Shown here one piece after another: positions 31,776 through 39,702 of a DNA stretch of 64,000 bases (position 1 is its first letter; the number at the start of each line of letters is the position of its first letter). Below the pieces are notes generated by a model that searched no databases, was not told the DNA's origin, and worked only from the letters and a program-made list of their open reading frames with translations. The translations under genes were made by a program, and so were the position numbers. Source of the stretch: RH-AL1 sp965277735 (GTDB lineage Bacteria > Pseudomonadota > Alphaproteobacteria > Rhizobiales > Beijerinckiaceae); the NCBI GenBank assembly GCA_965277735.1, contig CBDIDO010000003.1:124001-188000 (forward strand). The letters run 5' to 3'.

Positions 31776-33866
31776 TCACCCTTTGATCCGTGCAAGCCAG
31801 TCGTCCTCGGAGAGGACTTCGAGCCCCAGCTCGGCCGCCTTCTTCAGCTTCGACCCGGCGCCGGGCCCGGCGATGACGATGTCGGTCTTGGCCGAGACCG
31901 AGCCGGACACTTTGGCGCCCAACCGCTCAGCCTGCGCCTTCGCCTCGTCGCGCGTCATCTTCTCGAGCGTGCCCGTGAAGACCACCGTCTTGCCGGCGAC
32001 GGGGCTCGACGTGGTGACGGGCGGCAGCTCGACCGGCGTGACCTCCTTCAGGAGCTCGGCGACGACCTTGTCGTTGTGGTCCTCGGCGAAGAAGTCGACC
32101 AGCGCCTCGACCGCCACACCGCCGAGCCCATCGATCGCCTCGAGATCCGCGCGCGCGTCCGACGCGGGGTCGGCGGCGGCCTTGGCGACCTCGCGGATCG
32201 CGTCGAACGCGCCGTAGCGGCGCGCCAGCCGCAGCGAATTGGTGCGCCCGACGTGCCGGATGCCAAAGGCATAGAGGAAGCGGTTGACCTCGACCTTGCG
32301 TCGCGAGTCGATCGAGGCGAACAAGTTTTTGACCGACGTCTCGCCGTAACCTTCCCGGTCCTTCAGCTTCTTGAGACTGCGCGCGTCGCGCGCCTCCAGC
32401 GTGAATATGTCGACCGGCGTCATCACCAGCCCGTCGTGGTAGAACGCCTCGATCTGCCGGTCGCCGAGCCCCTCGATATCCATGGCATCGCGCGCACAAA
32501 AATGCTTGAGGCGCTCGATCGCCTGCGCGGGGCAGACGAGGCCGCCGGTGCAGCGCCGCACGACGTCCTGCTTGCCGGTCTTCTCGTCGATCTCGCGCAG
32601 CGCCGCCGAGCCGCAGATCGGGCAGACGTCTGGAAACGCGAAAGGTTTGGTATCCTCCGGCCGTTTCTCGAGGACGGGTCCCAGGATCTGCGGAATGACG
32701 TCGCCGGCGCGCTGCAGAGTGACCGTGTCGCCCTCGCGGACGTCCTTGCGAGCAACCTCATCCTCGTTGTGGAGCGTCGCGTTGGTGACGACGACGCCGC
32801 CGACGGTGACGGGATCGAGCCGCGCCACCGGCGTCAATGAGCCGGTGCGCCCGACCTGGATCTCGATCTTGCGCAGCACTGTCGTTGCCCGCTCGGCGGG
32901 GAACTTGTGCGCCGTCGCCCAGCGCGGCGTGCGCGACACGAAGCCGAGCCTCTCCTGCAGCGCGATCGAGTCGATCTTGTAGACCACGCCGTCGATGTCA
33001 TAGGGAAGCGCCGCGCGCTCCGCTTCGATCTTGCGATATTGCGCCAGCATCTCTTCGGAAGTTTGGCACAGAACCGTCATGGGGTTGACCGGCAGGCCGA
33101 AACGCTCGAAGGCCTTCACCATGCCCATCTGCGTATCGGCCGGCGGCTTGCTCGCCTCGCCCCAGGCATAGGCAAAGAAGCGCAGCGGCCTCGCCGCTGT
33201 GATCGTCGAATCGAGCTGGCGCAGCGAGCCGGCGGCCGAGTTGCGCGGGTTGGCGAAGAGCGGCTTGCCGGCCTCCTCTTGCCGCTTGTTGACGCCGGCG
33301 AACCCGTCCTTGGTCATGTAGATCTCGCCGCGGATGTCGAGGAGGCCCGGCGGCTTGCCCTTCAGCTCGTGCGGGATCTCGCGGATCGTGCGCACATTGG
33401 CGGTGACATCCTCGCCTTCCTGCCCGTCGCCGCGCGTCGCCGCCTGGATCAAGACGCCGTCCTCGTAGCGTAGCGAGCAGGAGAGCCCGTCGATCTTCGG
33501 CTCGGCGGTGACCGCCAACGCTTCCTCCGGCTTCAGCCCGAGGAAGCGCCGCACGCGGGCGCAGAATTCCTCGACCTCCGCGTCGGCGAAGATGTTGCCG
33601 AGCGACAGCATTGCCACCTTGTGGCGAACCTTGGCGAATTTCTCGCTCGGCGCCGCGCCGACCTTTTTGGACGGCGAGGCTGATGTGACGAACTGCGGAT
33701 GCTCGGCCTCCAGCGCCTCCAGCCGCTTGCGCAGCTTGTCGTAATCGCCGTCCGAGATCGTCGGCGCGTCCTCGGTGTAATAGCGCCGGTCATGCTCGGC
33801 CATCTCGGCCGTCAGCGCGGCATATTCGGCGGCGGGATCGGCGGGGGCGGGGGACTTGCGGGCCAT
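31776..33866 (-). CDS. ligA: NAD(+)-dependent DNA ligase LigA
   Basis: A 696-residue replicative DNA ligase that seals nicks and Okazaki fragments using NAD+. The adenylation lysine is K124 in AEPKIDGLSC; the Ia domain (RRYYTEDAPTISDGDYDKL) that binds NMN is intact; an OB-fold (VGRTGSLTPVARLDPV), a four-Cys zinc site (CPICG ... RCTGGLVCPAQ), the helix-hairpin-helix region (IEGLGDRQIEAFY, AFGIRHVGRTNSL) and a C-terminal BRCT domain (GKTVVFTGTLEKMTRDEAKA) follow. Full length for the family. Its stop overlaps the possible GTG start of the DUF4442 gene. Essential gene. Confidence 0.98.
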   Translation of the reverse strand: MARKSPAPADPAAEYAALTAEMAEHDRRYYTEDAPTISDGDYDKLRKRLEALEAEHPQFVTSASPSKKVGAAPSEKFAKVRHKVAMLSLGNIFADAEVEEFCARVRRFLGLKPEEALAVTAEPKIDGLSCSLRYEDGVLIQAATRGDGQEGEDVTANVRTIREIPHELKGKPPGLLDIRGEIYMTKDGFAGVNKRQEEAGKPLFANPRNSAAGSLRQLDSTITAARPLRFFAYAWGEASKPPADTQMGMVKAFERFGLPVNPMTVLCQTSEEMLAQYRKIEAERAALPYDIDGVVYKIDSIALQERLGFVSRTPRWATAHKFPAERATTVLRKIEIQVGRTGSLTPVARLDPVTVGGVVVTNATLHNEDEVARKDVREGDTVTLQRAGDVIPQILGPVLEKRPEDTKPFAFPDVCPICGSAALREIDEKTGKQDVVRRCTGGLVCPAQAIERLKHFCARDAMDIEGLGDRQIEAFYHDGLVMTPVDIFTLEARDARSLKKLKDREGYGETSVKNLFASIDSRRKVEVNRFLYAFGIRHVGRTNSLRLARRYGAFDAIREVAKAAADPASDARADLEAIDGLGGVAVEALVDFFAEDHNDKVVAELLKEVTPVELPPVTTSSPVAGKTVVFTGTLEKMTRDEAKAQAERLGAKVSGSVSAKTDIVIAGPGAGSKLKKAAELGLEVLSEDDWLARIKG

Positions 33867-33929
33867 GGTTGGGTGGTAGCAAATCGCTCGCGCCAGGTCA
33901 TCGCTCGCGACTGGCTCAGCTTCGTGCCC

Positions 33930-34994
33930 CTACGCCGGCGCCTGCGGTGGCTCGGGTGCCTGCGGGCCGCGGCGGCCGAAGCCGGTCGTGTTCCGAAAGT
34001 CCTGCGCCAGCGCGTTGAACTGATCGGAGATCGAGGCGAGGTAGCCGTCCCACTCGGTGTTGAGCGGCTGGTTCTCGATCAGCGCGTGGTAGCGCACCAT
34101 CATCATCACCAGGAAGAGCGGCTTGATGAAGGCCGAGCGCAGCGCCCAGGTCAGCAGCACTGCGATGACCACGGTGACGAGGCCGCCCGCCTCGCGCACG
34201 CTGTGCGGCAGCAGCACCGTGAACAGCGCCGCCGGCACCATCATGACGATCCACAGGATGACGGTCAGCACCTTTTCCTGCACCACCATCCAGATCGAGG
34301 TTTTCAGTATCTCCTTGGCGTTCTGGCAATAATAGACGATGCCCTCGCGCGCATCCCGGCCCGGATCGCCGTCGTCGCGCACTAGGATGTAGGAGAAGAT
34401 CACCTTGTCGAGGTAGCGCGTCGCGGCCTTCATCACGAGGTTGACGAGGCTCGCCGCCGCATCGAGGCCGGGGATCGGGATCGTCTCCGAGAGCCAGTCC
34501 AGCGTCGAATGGAAACTCTGCAGCACACCGCGCACGAGCGCGTTGAGCCCGAACAGCAGGTTCACCTGGCCGAACCGCTCGGTGACGATGCGGCGGCCAT
34601 AGGCCAGCATGCTCTCCGAGCCGTTGGCGACCGCGCCCTTGGTGACGAGCTCGGTGAGAACGGCGACATGGCCGCATTCGAGCAGGTGCAGGATGTAGCG
34701 CAGCACCGTACCCCAGAACCAGCCGACGCCGACGAGGCAGCCGACGAGCCAGACCCAGCCGAAGGCCGAGGCGATGTGCGTGCCCAGCCAGGCGCTGCCG
34801 CCGAAGGTGACGACGAGCCAGACGATGCCGCCGAACGCGAAACCGAGCTCGATGCCGAACCGCGCCAGCGCGTAGGGCGCGCTCTGCATCACAAGGCGCG
34901 CAGCGGTGCTGAGGCTGTGGTCGCGGACGACGAGGCCGTAATGGTTGCGCTGCGGCGAGGGCGCCGCGTTCCACTGGCCGTCAGGGGTCGTCAT
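33930..34994 (-). CDS. Multi-pass membrane protein, SLC44/choline-transporter-like
   Basis: A 354-residue inner-membrane protein that I cannot assign firmly. It has about six hydrophobic segments: FGIELGFAFGGIVWLVVTFGG, FGWVWLVGCLVGVGWFWGTV, a re-entrant-looking VNLLFGLNALVRGVL, VLTVILWIVMMVPAALFTVLL and LVTVVIAVLLTWALRSAFIK followed by PLFLVMMMVRYH. Around residues 195-245 the run YLDKVIFSYILVRDD, YYCQNAKEILKTS, WMVVQEKVLTV recalls the order YxAI, NAFxLLxRN, VVLDKVTDxLLF of eukaryotic choline-transporter-like (SLC44) proteins. The resemblance is by eye and could be chance. A hairpin (34996-35016) sits directly before the ATG, leaving no Shine-Dalgarno. It follows the kdp-linked EIIA gene by 60 bp. 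Confidence 0.6.
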   Translation of the reverse strand: MTTPDGQWNAAPSPQRNHYGLVVRDHSLSTAARLVMQSAPYALARFGIELGFAFGGIVWLVVTFGGSAWLGTHIASAFGWVWLVGCLVGVGWFWGTVLRYILHLLECGHVAVLTELVTKGAVANGSESMLAYGRRIVTERFGQVNLLFGLNALVRGVLQSFHSTLDWLSETIPIPGLDAAASLVNLVMKAATRYLDKVIFSYILVRDDGDPGRDAREGIVYYCQNAKEILKTSIWMVVQEKVLTVILWIVMMVPAALFTVLLPHSVREAGGLVTVVIAVLLTWALRSAFIKPLFLVMMMVRYHALIENQPLNTEWDGYLASISDQFNALAQDFRNTTGFGRRGPQAPEPPQAPA

Positions 34995-34995
34995 G

Positions 34996-35016
34996 GGCGT
35001 TTCATCACGAAACGCC
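34996..35016 (-). promoter_or_regulatory. Hairpin abutting a start codon
   Basis: GGCGTTTC (34996-35003), loop ATCAC, GAAACGCC (35009-35016): an 8-bp stem that ends one base before the ATG of the SLC44-like gene on the minus strand. It also lies 38 bp beyond the end of the kdp operon. No U-run follows the stem in the direction of transcription, so it may be a weak terminator or a structure covering the initiation region. Confidence 0.45.
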
Positions 35017-35054
35017 GCCGGTCTCGCAAGACGACTTTAGTTTTAACGCTGTGC

Positions 35055-35504
35055 CTAGGGCGTCGCTGTTAGCGCCGCATAGACGCCCTTCACGTCGCGC
35101 GCGCGACGCGTGGCGGCGAGCGCCGGGCCTTCGCGCAGGCGCCGGGCGATGCAGGCGAGCACGGGCAGCTGCGCGGCGCTGTTGGCCGCCGGCAGCAGCG
35201 CCAAGCAGACGATGTCGACGGGCCTGTCGTCGACCGCCTCGAACGGGATCGCCTCGCGCAGCCGCGCGACGAGCACGAAGGGCGCGGTGACGTTCGGCAG
35301 GCGCGCGTGCGGCACGGCGATGCCGTTGCCGAGCCCTGTCGAGCCCAGCGCCTCGCGAGCGCGCAGCGCTTCGGTGACAGGCGCGGCTTCGATGCCGAGC
35401 GCCGCCGCCGCTCGCTTTGCGAGATCGCCGAGGCAGGCCGCCTTGTCGGCGTAGCGCAGACCGACGAGGCAACGGGACGGCTCGATCAGGTCGGCGAGAT
35501 CCAT
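35055..35504 (-). CDS. PTS EIIA-type regulatory protein (PtsN-like), kdp-linked
   Basis: A 149-residue EIIA protein of the mannitol/fructose/nitrogen class. Phosphorylatable histidine H66 lies in GLGNGIAVPHARLP, equivalent to H73 of E. coli PtsN; the flanking PVDIVCLALLPAANSAAQLP is typical. There is no transmembrane permease or other PTS protein nearby. It begins five bases after the kdpE stop with GGAG upstream, so it belongs to the kdp operon. In E. coli, unphosphorylated PtsN (EIIA-Ntr) binds KdpD and stimulates its kinase, so a dedicated EIIA encoded with kdpDE would give phosphotransferase control over potassium uptake. A second, canonical ptsN next to rpoN would be expected elsewhere in the genome. 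Confidence 0.88.
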   Translation of the reverse strand: MDLADLIEPSRCLVGLRYADKAACLGDLAKRAAAALGIEAAPVTEALRAREALGSTGLGNGIAVPHARLPNVTAPFVLVARLREAIPFEAVDDRPVDIVCLALLPAANSAAQLPVLACIARRLREGPALAATRRARDVKGVYAALTATP

Positions 35505-35509
35505 GACAC

Positions 35510-36199
35510 TCACTCCGGCGCGCGCAGGCGGTAACCGACGCCGGTTTCCGTGAGGATATACGACGGCCGCTCGGGATGTGCTTCGATCTTTTGGCGGACC
35601 TGGCGGATGTAGACGCGCAAATATTGCGGGTCGGTGTTCGGGCCCCACACCTCCTTCAGCAGGAAGGCGTGGCTCAACACCTTGCCGGCGTGTTGTACGA
35701 GCAGCCGCAGCAGCTCGTATTCCTTGGGCGAGAGCTTGACCTCTTGTTCGTCGACCCGGACGTGGCGACGCACGAGATCGACGCTGAGGCCGTCGACCTG
35801 GAACAAGGGCCTCTCGCCTTGCTCCTGCAGCCGGTGACGGAGCGCGACGCGCACCCGCGCCAGCAGCTCGTTCATGCCGAACGGCTTCGTCACATAATCG
35901 TCGGCACCGAGATCGAAGGCCTTCACCTTGCCGGTCTCGTCGTCGCGGCTCGACAGCACGACGACAGGCAGGGTGGCGCCGCGCTCGCGCAAGAGGCGCA
36001 GCACCTCGTGGCCCGGCATGTCCGGCAGGCCGAGGTCGAGGATCATAAGGTCGGGTTTCTCCGCCAGCACCTCGAGCGCGGCCGTGCCGGTCGCCGCCTC
36101 GAGCACGTCGTAGCCCTGCGTGCCGAGCCCGGTGCGCAGCAGCCGCCGGATCGGCGGCTCGTCGTCGACGACGAGGATTTTGACGTCGAGCGCGCTCAC
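35510..36199 (-). CDS. kdpE: KdpE response regulator
   Basis: A 229-residue OmpR-class regulator. The receiver domain has acidic pocket D12-D13, phosphoacceptor D55 in LMILDLGLPD, and K in YVTKPF; the C-terminal winged helix reads LSPKEYELLRLLVQHAGKVL then LLKEVWGPNTDPQYLRVYI, the KdpE-type recognition region. Activated by KdpD, it turns on kdpFABC when potassium is low. Start codon is GTG 36199, overlapping the kdpD stop (GTGA). Confidence 0.97.
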   Translation of the reverse strand: MSALDVKILVVDDEPPIRRLLRTGLGTQGYDVLEAATGTAALEVLAEKPDLMILDLGLPDMPGHEVLRLLRERGATLPVVVLSSRDDETGKVKAFDLGADDYVTKPFGMNELLARVRVALRHRLQEQGERPLFQVDGLSVDLVRRHVRVDEQEVKLSPKEYELLRLLVQHAGKVLSHAFLLKEVWGPNTDPQYLRVYIRQVRQKIEAHPERPSYILTETGVGYRLRAPE

Positions 36200-38883
36200 G
36201 CAACAGACTCCAACGGTGCCGTTTTGGCCGGCACCGGCAAGCGGATTGTGAACACGGCGCCGCGCCGGTCCGACCTATTGCCCGCAATGACGGTGCCGCC
36301 CATGGATTCGACGAAGCCGCGCGCGATCGCGAGGCCGAGGCCCGTGCCCGCCCGCACGCGGTCGCCTTTGCGCGCGCGGTAGAACTTTTCGAAGATACGC
36401 TCGACGTCGTCTTGTGGCAGGCCGTCGCCCTCGTCGAGCACCTGCAGGCTCACCGCGCCGCCGTCGCGCCAGGACTGGATCGAAACGGCCGAGCGCTCCG
36501 GTGCGTGCTTGGCGGCATTGTCGAGCAGGTTGAACAGCGCCTGCTCGAACAGCACCGCGTCGAGGCGCAGCAGCGGCAGGTCGTTGGGCAGCCGCAGGTC
36601 GATCGCATGATGCGCGAGGATCTTGGCCGACCGCTGCAGCGTGGCGCCGACGAGCTCATCGAGATCGTGCAACGCGAAGTTCGGCATCACGGCACCAGAT
36701 TCGAGCTTCGTCATGTCGAGGAGGTTCGCGATAAAACGATTAAGCCGCTCCGACTCCTCGATGATTGTGCCGACGAGATCGCCCTTGGCGGCCTCGTCGA
36801 GCGCGGCGGACAGATCGCGTAGAGTCGAGGCGGCGCCGAGGATCGAGGCGAGCGGCGTCTTCAGGTCGTGCGAAATCGAGGTGAGCAGCGACGAGCGCAG
36901 CCGGTCCGTCTCGGCGAGCAGGCGCGCGCGATCGACGTCCTCGGCGAGGCCGACGCGCTCGATCGCGAGCGCGGCCTGGTCGGACAGCGCGTCGAGCAGC
37001 CGGCGCTGCTCGGGCGCCAGCAGGGCGCCGGCCTTGTCCGAATCGAGCCCGACGACGGCGACGAGGCCGCGCCCGGTGCGCATCGGCAGGAACAGGCGCT
37101 TGGCGCCGGGCAGCGTGTCGGCGCCGCGCCCGGCGGGGCGATTGTTGGCCCAGGCCCACTGCGCGGCGGCGAGGTCGGCGGAATCGAGCATGTCTTCCGG
37201 CGGGTAGCCGGCCTTCACCTCGAGCCGGCCGGCGTCGGGCATCAGCAGCACGACGTTGAGGTTGAGCATCGAGGCCATCTGGAAGGCGGTGGCCCAGAGC
37301 ACGTCGTCGATCGACACGCAGCCGCCGAGCTTGCGCGCGAAGGCGTACAGCGCCTCGGTGATTCTCGCGCGCGCTTGCGCGACTTTGGCTTGAGCTCGCG
37401 TGCGTGCCGCGAGGTTCGAGACCAGGATCGCGACGAGCGTGAAGAAGAACAGCGCCGCGACGTTGGTCGGATCGGCGATCGTGAACGTGTAGAGCGGCGG
37501 CAGAAAGAAGAAATTATAGGCGAGCGTCGCGGCGACGACGGCGAGCAGCGACGGATAGAGCCCGAAGGTGACGGCGACGCCGACGATCGCCGTGAGGAAG
37601 ACGAGGTCGACGTTGTTGAGGCCGAAGCTCGGCTCGATGAGCTTGGCGACAGCGAGCGCCCCGGCCACCATGCCGAGCGCGGCCGCGTAGGGCGACAGCG
37701 CGATCGGCGCGCGTGGCGGCACGGCCCGCGAGGTGCTCTCGGCCGTCTCGGTCAAAGCCTCGCCGGCGATGGCGTCGCCCGCAATGACATGGACCGAGAT
37801 GTTGCCGGCGCGCGTGACGAGGTCGCGCACGACGGAGCCATGCATCAGCTCGAACCAGCGCGACCGCTTCGTCTTGCCGACGACGATCTGAGTAAAGTTG
37901 TTCTCCTGCGCATAGGCTACGATGTCGTCGGCGATGTGCCGCTCGGCGGAGGGCATGGTGATCGTCTCGGCGCCCAGCCGCTCGGCGAGGCGGAGCGTTT
38001 CTGCCATCCGGTCGCGCTGGGCCTCGGTGAGCGACAGGCTGCGGCCGGTCTCGATCGTGATCGCCGTCCACGGCGCATGGAGGCGATCGGCGACGCGCTT
38101 GGCGAAGCGTACCAGCGCCGCCGAACGCAAGTCCTCGCTGACGCAGACCAGCACGCGCTCGCCCGCGGCCCAAGGCCCGCGGATCGCGTGCGCCTGCATG
38201 TGGGTGAGCAGTTGCTCGTCGACGCGCTGCGCGGTGCGGCGCAGGGTCAGTTCGCGCAGGGCCGTGAGATTGCCGGGCGAGAAGAAGTTCTTCAGAGCGC
38301 GCTCGGCCTGCTTCGGCAGGTAGACCTTCCCCTCTTCCAGCCGCCGGATGAGGTCGTCCGGCGCGAGGTCGATCGCCTCGATGTCGTCGGCGCGGTCGAG
38401 GATCGAATCAGGCACCGTCTCGCGCACGCGGATGCGCGTGATCTGCGCGACCACCGTGTTGAGGCTCTCGACATGCTGGATGTTCAGCGTCGTGTAGACA
38501 TCGATGCCGGCAGCAAGGATCTCCTCGACGTCGAGGAAGCGTTTCGGGTGCCGGCTCTCGGGGGCGTTGGTGTGCGCGAGCTCGTCGACGAGGACGAGTT
38601 GCGGGCGCCGCGCCAGCACGGCATCGAGGTCTATCTCCTCGATCGTGCGGCCCTTGTAGTCCAAAGTGCGGCGGGAGATCGTCTCGAGCCCGTCGAGCAG
38701 CGCCTGCGTCTCGGCGCGACCATGCGTCTCGACCACGCCGACCACGACATCGATCCCCTCGCGCCGGCGCTGCCGCGCGGAGGTCAGCATCTCGTAGGTC
38801 TTGCCGACGCCCGGCGCCGCGCCGAGGAAGATCTTCAGGCGCCCGAGGCGTTGGTTTACATGAAGCGCAACGTCATTGGTCAT
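36196..38883 (-). CDS. kdpD: KdpD potassium sensor histidine kinase
   Basis: An 895-residue membrane kinase. The KdpD-specific N-terminal domain has Walker A GAAPGVGKT (21-29) and Walker B LVLVDELAHTN; residues about 242-370 are a universal-stress-protein-like domain; four closely packed helices (about 395-492) follow, then a GAF-like region (about 510-650), the HisKA with H672 in SISHDLKTPLAS, and the ATPase with NLLDNAAKHAP and GTGLGLAIARGF. Length and order match E. coli KdpD (894). It sets the phosphorylation of KdpE. It is co-transcribed with kdpE and the EIIA gene; a 207-bp gap with repeats separates it from kdpC. Confidence 0.97.
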   Translation of the reverse strand: MTNDVALHVNQRLGRLKIFLGAAPGVGKTYEMLTSARQRRREGIDVVVGVVETHGRAETQALLDGLETISRRTLDYKGRTIEEIDLDAVLARRPQLVLVDELAHTNAPESRHPKRFLDVEEILAAGIDVYTTLNIQHVESLNTVVAQITRIRVRETVPDSILDRADDIEAIDLAPDDLIRRLEEGKVYLPKQAERALKNFFSPGNLTALRELTLRRTAQRVDEQLLTHMQAHAIRGPWAAGERVLVCVSEDLRSAALVRFAKRVADRLHAPWTAITIETGRSLSLTEAQRDRMAETLRLAERLGAETITMPSAERHIADDIVAYAQENNFTQIVVGKTKRSRWFELMHGSVVRDLVTRAGNISVHVIAGDAIAGEALTETAESTSRAVPPRAPIALSPYAAALGMVAGALAVAKLIEPSFGLNNVDLVFLTAIVGVAVTFGLYPSLLAVVAATLAYNFFFLPPLYTFTIADPTNVAALFFFTLVAILVSNLAARTRAQAKVAQARARITEALYAFARKLGGCVSIDDVLWATAFQMASMLNLNVVLLMPDAGRLEVKAGYPPEDMLDSADLAAAQWAWANNRPAGRGADTLPGAKRLFLPMRTGRGLVAVVGLDSDKAGALLAPEQRRLLDALSDQAALAIERVGLAEDVDRARLLAETDRLRSSLLTSISHDLKTPLASILGAASTLRDLSAALDEAAKGDLVGTIIEESERLNRFIANLLDMTKLESGAVMPNFALHDLDELVGATLQRSAKILAHHAIDLRLPNDLPLLRLDAVLFEQALFNLLDNAAKHAPERSAVSIQSWRDGGAVSLQVLDEGDGLPQDDVERIFEKFYRARKGDRVRAGTGLGLAIARGFVESMGGTVIAGNRSDRRGAVFTIRLPVPAKTAPLESVA

Positions 38884-38897
38884 CGTGCAGGCGTCCT

Positions 38898-38939
38898 CCT
38901 TCTCCCGCTTGCGGGAGAAGGTGGCCCCGCGAAGCGGGG
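38898..38939. repeat. Tandem hairpin element (CCTTCTCCCG type)
   Basis: Stem 1: CCTTCTCCCGC (38898-38908), TT, GCGGGAGAAGG (38911-38921). Stem 2: CCCCGC (38925-38930), GAA, GCGGGG (38934-38939), followed by GATGAGGG. This is the layout of the abundant palindromic intergenic units of alphaproteobacteria. The first stem recurs in variant form at 41813-41836 in the same operon. Confidence 0.65.
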
Positions 38940-38985
38940 TCGGATGAGGGATCTTGCCTCATCTTCTATCGCAGTCGCACGAGCG

Positions 38986-39086
38986 CGTCATTGCGAGCCG
39001 AAGGCGAAGCAACCATGGGCCCCTGCGAGCCATGCTCCGAATTTCCCTCTGCCGCCCTGGATTGCTGTGCTTCGCTTGCAATGACG
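38986..39086. repeat. Inverted-repeat element with CGTCATTGCGAGC ends
   Basis: The left end CGTCATTGCGAGCCGAAGGC (38986-39005) is the imperfect inverted complement of the right end TTCGCTTGCAATGACG (39071-39086). Ends of this kind, CGTCATTGCGAGC...GCAATGACG, are familiar as a widespread dispersed repeat in Hyphomicrobiales genomes (from memory). The interior shows no ORF. It lies in the kdpC-kdpD gap, on the transcript if the operon is read through. Confidence 0.6.
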
Positions 39087-39090
39087 GCCT

Positions 39091-39693
39091 TCACGCCCCC
39101 GCTTTGTCGAGCGCCAGGTTCAGCTCGAGCACGTTGACGCGCGGCTCGCCGAACAGCCCGAGTTCACGACGCTCGATATGCGCCTCGACCAGCCTGCGCA
39201 CCGCGTCAGCGGCCATGTTGCGCGCCTTGGCGACGCGCGGCACCTGGAACAACGCGGCGTCCGGCGAGATGTCCGGGTCGAGGCCCGAGGCCGAGGTCGT
39301 GACGAGGTCCTGCGGCACCGGCGTGCCGGGGTTCTCCGCCTTCAGCTTGTCGGCATCGCCCTTGATGCGATCGATCAGCGCCTTGCTGCTCGGCCCGTAG
39401 TTCGAGGCGCCGGAGTTCTGCGCGTTATAGGGCGCGGGCACGGTCTTCGCGGCATCCTTCGGATCGGGCGCGACCGTCGCAGAGGGGCGTGGATGGAAGT
39501 ACTTGTCGCTCGTGAACGCCTGCGCGATCAGCGCGGAGCCGACCACCTTGCCGTCCTTCTCGACCAGGCTGCCCTGCGCCTGGCTTGGGAAGAGGACTTC
39601 CGCGATCCCGGTGATCGCCAGCGGGTAGCCGAGGCCGGTGATCAGCGTCAGGAGGACGACGAGGACGAGTGCGGGACGAAGTTGCTGGAGCAT
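39091..39693 (-). CDS. kdpC: KdpC potassium-transporting ATPase subunit C
   Basis: A 200-residue KdpC with one N-terminal helix (ALVLVVLLTLITGLGYPLAITG) and the periplasmic domain carrying YFHPRPSAT, NSGASNYGPSSKAL and DISPDAALFQVPRVAKAR, the three best conserved stretches of the family. It stabilises KdpA-KdpB and is needed for activity. It starts nine bases after the kdpB stop. Full length. Confidence 0.97.
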   Translation of the reverse strand: MLQQLRPALVLVVLLTLITGLGYPLAITGIAEVLFPSQAQGSLVEKDGKVVGSALIAQAFTSDKYFHPRPSATVAPDPKDAAKTVPAPYNAQNSGASNYGPSSKALIDRIKGDADKLKAENPGTPVPQDLVTTSASGLDPDISPDAALFQVPRVAKARNMAADAVRRLVEAHIERRELGLFGEPRVNVLELNLALDKAGA

Positions 39694-39702
39694 GGTCGGA
39701 CC

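Noticed and set aside
36868..39084. 738-codon plus-strand frame opposite kdpD
   Set aside because: Shadow of KdpD; product dominated by Arg, Glu, Asp and His with no domain.
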